A DNA stretch of 64,000 nt from Cryobacterium suzukii (GTDB taxonomy: Bacteria > Actinomycetota > Actinomycetes > Actinomycetales > Microbacteriaceae), in contig NZ_SOHJ01000004.1 in NCBI RefSeq assembly GCF_004403185.1, forward strand, positions 186,001 to 250,000. The letters are read 5' to 3'. The notes under the pieces were generated by a model. That model did no database searches, had not been told where the DNA came from, and was given only the letters and a program-made list of their open reading frames with translations. Position numbers and translations under genes: made by a program. Each line of letters opens with the position of its first letter. The stretch's first letter is position 1. Positions 60,346 to 64,000 of this stretch are shown here, piece by piece.

Positions 60346-62309
60346 TATGGGGTGCTCTCCTTCGTGGTGGAACCTCGAAAGCGTGCGGCGGGTACCAGCA
60401 CGCTGAGAATAAGCAAGTCAAATATTACCCAGGCCAGGTTCACGAGGGTGCCAATCGGCTCTCCCAGGCCGAGTCCCAGCCGGGTCACGCCGATGATGAC
60501 CGAGACGACCAACACGATGGCGACGGCGATCTGCGGAAGGATCAAGTGCCAAGCAGCGGTACCCTCCTGCCGTGTTTTTGGAGTGACCGCGAAACCGAGC
60601 GGCCGGTGGAAGACCACATTGGCCGCAGCGGTCGTGGTGGCCTTGATCCACACCGGAAACAGGGCGAGGCTGTACTGCTGGCCGCGCCAGGTTGAAATAC
60701 CGTGACTGGAGATGATGAACAACAGCTGGTTGGCGACCATGAACGGCAAAAAGCGCAGAAAAAATTCGAGGGCCGTCGTATTGACGGGCAGAATGCCGAA
60801 GCATAGAAATACCGCGGGGGCGGCGAAGTAGACCAGCGCGGCGTACCCGCTCAGGTAACTCCACATGGTCGAGAAGTACATCAGGCGCTGCGGCACGCTG
60901 AGACCGCGCTGCAGCAGCGGATTCTCCCGCAGCATCACCTGCATCGTGCCCTGCGCCCAGCGCAGCCGCTGGGTGATCATGGTTCCGAGGTCTTCAGGAG
61001 CAAGCCCGAGGGCAAGAGTTTCGTGGTGGTAGACGCTCGAGAAACCCAGGCCGTGCAAGCGCATGCTCGTGGCCATGTCTTCGGTGACGCTGATCGTGGC
61101 CAGCGGCATGAGCGGCTGGGCCTCGTCGGCGCGGTCCACGTCGATCGACCGCAGCAGCACCTGCACAGATTCCAACGCGCCGAGCGGGGATAGGTCGCGG
61201 GCCGCGAGCAGCTCGAGGCTGTGGGCGGGAATAAAGCTGTCGGCATCCGTTTCGACCTGCAACTCAGCAATGGCGGCGAGGTCGAGGGTAAGCAGTCGCA
61301 GGTCGACGGCCACGAGGTCGCGTGACACCGAAGCGATGCGCTGCTGCAGCGTATAGGTGGCGTTCCCGATGGTTTCGCCAGCTGCAATTGCGATGCGTGT
61401 GTCGCCGATCGCTGCGCCCACCTCGTGCAGGGCGGTCTGCACGATCGGGTCTTGTGCATCGTCGGCTCGGCCGGCCCGGTCGAGCACCCGTGCGGCGCCG
61501 GCGAGGGCACGGGTGACGACCCGCTCCATCTCGAGCACGTAGCGGGTGATGCCGAGCTGCATCAGCGCTTCGCGACGCACGAGGGCATTGGACCCGCAGA
61601 AGAACGCGGCGTTCCAGCCGTCTTTGCCCTGCTGGATCGGCCCGTAGAACAGGGGCGCCTGGCTGCCAAGCGGGTCGCCAGCGCTGACGTTGTCAAACAC
61701 CTGCGGCGTTTGTACGAGGGCCACTTTCGGGTCATTGAAGTAGCCGAGCGTGTGGTCGAGAATGTGCGGCAGCGGCACCTGATCGGCGTCGAGAATGAGC
61801 AGAAACTCACCCTCGGTGCTCATGAGGGCATTGTTGAGGTTGCCGGCCTTGGCATGCAGGGGCCGATTCTGCCAGTCGGGGCCGCGGGTGATGTAGCCGA
61901 CCTCGAGCAGCTGGGCCGCCTCGCGCATCTCCGGGCGGTTACCGTCGTCGAGAATCCAGGTGGCATGTGGGTAGCGGATGCGCCGGGCCGCCTGCGCGGT
62001 GCGCTTGACCAACTCGACGGGTTCGTTATAGGTCGTGATGAATACGTCGACGGTGAGATCTGGAACCGGTGCGGCGGGAAGCTCCCGGTCGCGAGCCCGC
62101 CACATGGTGAGACCGAACAAGGCCACGTCGATCAGGCTGTACGTTTCGGCGAGCACGAGGGCCACGGCGATCCACCAAGCATCCCAATTGAGGGAGAAAA
62201 ACCAGCGCCAGATGATGTAATTCGCGCCGAGCGCGACGGTGACCAGCACGGCCACGCGCAAGAACAGCAAGTGTGCCGCAGATCGGGCGGAACGAACCGG
62301 TACCGCCAC
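60345..62309 (-). CDS. Cellulose-synthase-like family 2 glycosyltransferase
   Basis: A 654-residue membrane glycosyltransferase like the catalytic BcsA core. It has two N-terminal helices, the GT2 domain (DVFITTYNEP, ILDDGNRPEM, LILDADQVP, TED in ISVTEDMATSM, and QRLRWAQGTM, the QxxRW motif), and four to five C-terminal helices. A PilZ domain is absent, so direct c-di-GMP control is unlikely. Between the DxD and TED motifs an insert of roughly 120 residues (about 260-380) contains a helical ALHEVGAAIGDTRIAIAAGE region. Product unknown. It opens the five-gene operon with the partner-switch proteins. Confidence 0.88.
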   Translation of the reverse strand: MAVPVRSARSAAHLLFLRVAVLVTVALGANYIIWRWFFSLNWDAWWIAVALVLAETYSLIDVALFGLTMWRARDRELPAAPVPDLTVDVFITTYNEPVELVKRTAQAARRIRYPHATWILDDGNRPEMREAAQLLEVGYITRGPDWQNRPLHAKAGNLNNALMSTEGEFLLILDADQVPLPHILDHTLGYFNDPKVALVQTPQVFDNVSAGDPLGSQAPLFYGPIQQGKDGWNAAFFCGSNALVRREALMQLGITRYVLEMERVVTRALAGAARVLDRAGRADDAQDPIVQTALHEVGAAIGDTRIAIAAGETIGNATYTLQQRIASVSRDLVAVDLRLLTLDLAAIAELQVETDADSFIPAHSLELLAARDLSPLGALESVQVLLRSIDVDRADEAQPLMPLATISVTEDMATSMRLHGLGFSSVYHHETLALGLAPEDLGTMITQRLRWAQGTMQVMLRENPLLQRGLSVPQRLMYFSTMWSYLSGYAALVYFAAPAVFLCFGILPVNTTALEFFLRFLPFMVANQLLFIISSHGISTWRGQQYSLALFPVWIKATTTAAANVVFHRPLGFAVTPKTRQEGTAAWHLILPQIAVAIVLVVSVIIGVTRLGLGLGEPIGTLVNLAWVIFDLLILSVLVPAARFRGSTTKESTP

Positions 62310-62529
62310 GATTCTCCCTGAGGCAAGCCCATTTCCACAGGCATATTTTCACCTCAGAATAAACTAGTGCTAGGCGGAATTCAATTCCCGAAATGGGCAT
62401 TGTGCCACATCCGTGTCCTACGCTAAGACAGCACTTCACGGCGCACGATTCGGCCGTGGGTGAACCGCGACGCATGAAATCGAAGTGCCCTCGGCGAGGA
62501 TCTGCCCACTTAACGGGATACTGGACCGT

Positions 62530-63462
62530 ATGGTGTCAGAAAACCCCGAGCAGCGCGTCGCCGTCATCATCGAAGACGACTCCGACATTCGTAACCTGCT
62601 GGAGGCCGTGCTCACCCAGGCCGGGTTCGAGACAATCGCCACGAGCAACGGCCTCGACGGTATCGCCGCGGTGCGCGCCTACGATCCGATCGTCACGACC
62701 CTTGATGTGAGCATGCCCGGTATGGACGGCTTCGAAACGGCCAAGCGCCTTCGCGCGTTCAGTCCTACGTACCTCGTCATGCTCACCGCCCGCGACGACG
62801 AAATCGATACGCTCCAGGGACTGGAGGCCGGCGCCGACGACTACCTGACCAAACCATTTCGTCCGCGAGAGCTGCGCGCGCGCATCGAAGCCATGCTGCG
62901 ACGCCCCCGCCACACCGTCACTGCGGATACCGTCACGCCCGCAGCCGCAGCCGCCCCCACCGTTGCGGTGGTGGCGCCGCTGGTCACCGCGCCAGTCACC
63001 ACCAGTTTGACCACCGCTGCGCCGATTGATACCCCTGTAACCCCGGTATTTCGACAGACCCCCGTCGCATCCGCTCCTACCTTCGTGCCGGCCGTCGACG
63101 CCGCGAGCCCGATGCGCAGCGCCACACCACGCGATGGCTGGTTTGAACACAACGACCTGCGGCTGAACCCAGCGGAACGCCTCGTGCAACTGGCCGGCAG
63201 CCAACTCGAACTGACCCGCACGGAGTTCGAGCTGCTCGCCGCCCTGCTCGAATCACAGCGGCGGGTGCGCAGCAAGAACGATCTCGCCCTGCTGTTGCGC
63301 GGCGAGGCCTACGCGAGCGCCTACCCGGTGAACGAAGCCGATCGGCGCGCGGTCGAAGTGCACATGGGCAACCTGCGGCGCAAACTCGGTGACAGCAGCA
63401 CGACACCTCGCTGGCTGGAAACCGTACGTGGCGTGGGCTATCGCCTGGCAGCCGAGGAATAG
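62530..63462 (+). CDS. OmpR-type response regulator with long linker
   Basis: A 310-residue regulator. The receiver (about 8-120) has the acidic pair IIEDDSD, the phospho-acceptor Asp in VTTLDVSMPGMDG and Lys in DYLTKPFRP. An Ala/Thr/Val/Pro-rich linker of about 85 residues (125-210) precedes a winged helix with ELTRTEFELLAALLES and DRRAVEVHMGNLRRKLGD. Typical OmpR linkers are 5-25 residues. GATACT lies seven bases before the ATG, so the message may be leaderless. It diverges from the glycosyltransferase operon and may control it. Confidence 0.82.
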   Translation: MVSENPEQRVAVIIEDDSDIRNLLEAVLTQAGFETIATSNGLDGIAAVRAYDPIVTTLDVSMPGMDGFETAKRLRAFSPTYLVMLTARDDEIDTLQGLEAGADDYLTKPFRPRELRARIEAMLRRPRHTVTADTVTPAAAAAPTVAVVAPLVTAPVTTSLTTAAPIDTPVTPVFRQTPVASAPTFVPAVDAASPMRSATPRDGWFEHNDLRLNPAERLVQLAGSQLELTRTEFELLAALLESQRRVRSKNDLALLLRGEAYASAYPVNEADRRAVEVHMGNLRRKLGDSSTTPRWLETVRGVGYRLAAEE

Positions 63463-63470
63463 TGCGAGTC

Positions 63471-63487
63471 GCCGGGCCAAACCCGGC
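63471..63487. terminator. Short hairpin between convergent regulator and HPt-like genes
   Basis: GCCGGG (63471-63476) pairs with CCCGGC (63482-63487) across a 5-base loop in the 38-bp gap between two convergent genes. The stem is short. Confidence 0.4.
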
Positions 63488-63500
63488 CTGCTGAATCAAA

Positions 63501-63851
63501 CTAGCGCGCGATATACCGCGACAGCGCCAGGCAGGTATCTGCGGCCACCACGGAAAGAAGGGGCAATTGCTGCCGACACCCGGGCAGGTCCTGGGCCTTC
63601 AGGGTGCGGTGCAGGTGACCCGCAGTATTTTCGAGGCGCACGGCTCCCAGCATTGTGCTGCTCGAGCGGATGCTCAGCAACACAATCTCGGCATCCTCGA
63701 GGTCTGCTGAGGCCAGGGCGGTGCGCAAACGCAACTCCCGCTTGTGCCACAGGGCGAGAAAATCCTTCACAAACCGGTTCTCGACCGCAACGTCCCCGCC
63801 GAGATCACTTCTCAGCCGCTGCAATGTGCCCGGGTCGACCAGCGGACTCAT
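63501..63851 (-). CDS. HPt-like helical protein lacking the phospho-histidine
   Basis: A 116-residue all-helical protein with the shape of a histidine phosphotransfer domain. The segment LLSIRSSSTMLGA aligns with the usual AHTLKGSSANLGA, but the His position is Leu59, and Lys/Gly are Arg/Ser. The later helices (LENTAGHLHRTLKAQDL, LPLLSVVAADTCLAL) keep the family layout. Without the histidine it cannot carry phosphate, so it may bind the neighbouring receiver or another one as a decoy. The ATG has no clear ribosome site. The last 149 bases of the window show no further gene. Confidence 0.65.
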   Translation of the reverse strand: MSPLVDPGTLQRLRSDLGGDVAVENRFVKDFLALWHKRELRLRTALASADLEDAEIVLLSIRSSSTMLGAVRLENTAGHLHRTLKAQDLPGCRQQLPLLSVVAADTCLALSRYIAR

Positions 63852-64000
63852 GCCGGGCAGCCGCTGGTCGCGGTGGCATAATTTTTCGGCAAGGTCACTC
63901 TCTCAACTCTGACAGGTCCCCCCCGATCTGGGTGCAATTTGGGGCTGCTTCGCGTCAAGATCTGATCAAGATCCGTCGTGGCCGGCCGCGGCGAGTTGTA

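Noticed and set aside
1..64000. Insertion sequences, integrase, attachment sites or prophage genes that could explain the islands
   Set aside because: I saw no transposase, integrase or phage protein motifs in any frame and no flanking direct repeats at the island edges.

Overview
The window comes from a high-GC actinobacterium, most likely a member of the Microbacteriaceae; the genus cannot be fixed from sequence alone. Supporting signs are a carD-ispDF-cysS-rlmB backbone, mycothiol synthase (mshD) beside a GlnR-type regulator, a SenX3-RegX3/PhoU phosphate switch, a Rv2578c-type radical SAM protein, a small DUF7882-like protein, and a strongly over-used word GCATCCG(C/T). I saw no tRNA, rRNA, CRISPR array, insertion sequence or prophage.

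Layout. 1-2356: rlmB (cut by the left edge) and cysS. 2482-15560: a polyol/sugar phosphotransferase island lying between cysS and its expected partners ispDF and carD. It holds a SorC-type regulator, a galactitol-type EIIA/EIIB/EIIC set, a glucitol-type set with GutM, private EI and HPr, a SAF-domain NAD(P)-dependent oxidoreductase, and E1alpha/E1beta/E2 of a 2-oxoacid dehydrogenase. Four promoters inside it carry one shared operator word, usually as repeats about 21 bp apart, so the island looks like a single regulon. 15743-18312: ispDF, carD and a lipoprotein.

18375-34015: phosphate and core metabolism. This holds regX3, senX3, phoU, gpmA, ygfZ, a nitrobindin-like protein, two small membrane proteins, glnR, mshD, ppk, a mutT1 fusion and pstSCAB, with 11-bp-repeat PHO boxes before phoU and pstS. 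34198-45942: an accessory stretch. It has an amidohydrolase, a decayed cell-wall protein, a sugar ABC transporter operon with a lactonase-like and a cyclase-like enzyme, remnants of acyltransferase and DUF4012 surface-polysaccharide genes, a zinc-ribbon protein and a low-molecular-weight phosphatase.

46034-52375: an unusual membrane sensor locus around tdk. One 787-residue protein fuses a kinase half to an ATPase-less half, and next to it the same two halves are separate genes. 52558-56511: a radical SAM protein, topoisomerase IB and small proteins. 56840-63851: mqo, a PP2C phosphatase, an RsbW-like kinase, a STAS protein and a cellulose-synthase-like glycosyltransferase in one operon, then a response regulator and an HPt-like protein that lacks its histidine.

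Intergenic regions carry at least two dispersed palindromic repeat families with three copies each in this window (GGGCCC-rich, 68 bp; and a family framed by GCATAACTCCTGCAA), plus two more local families.
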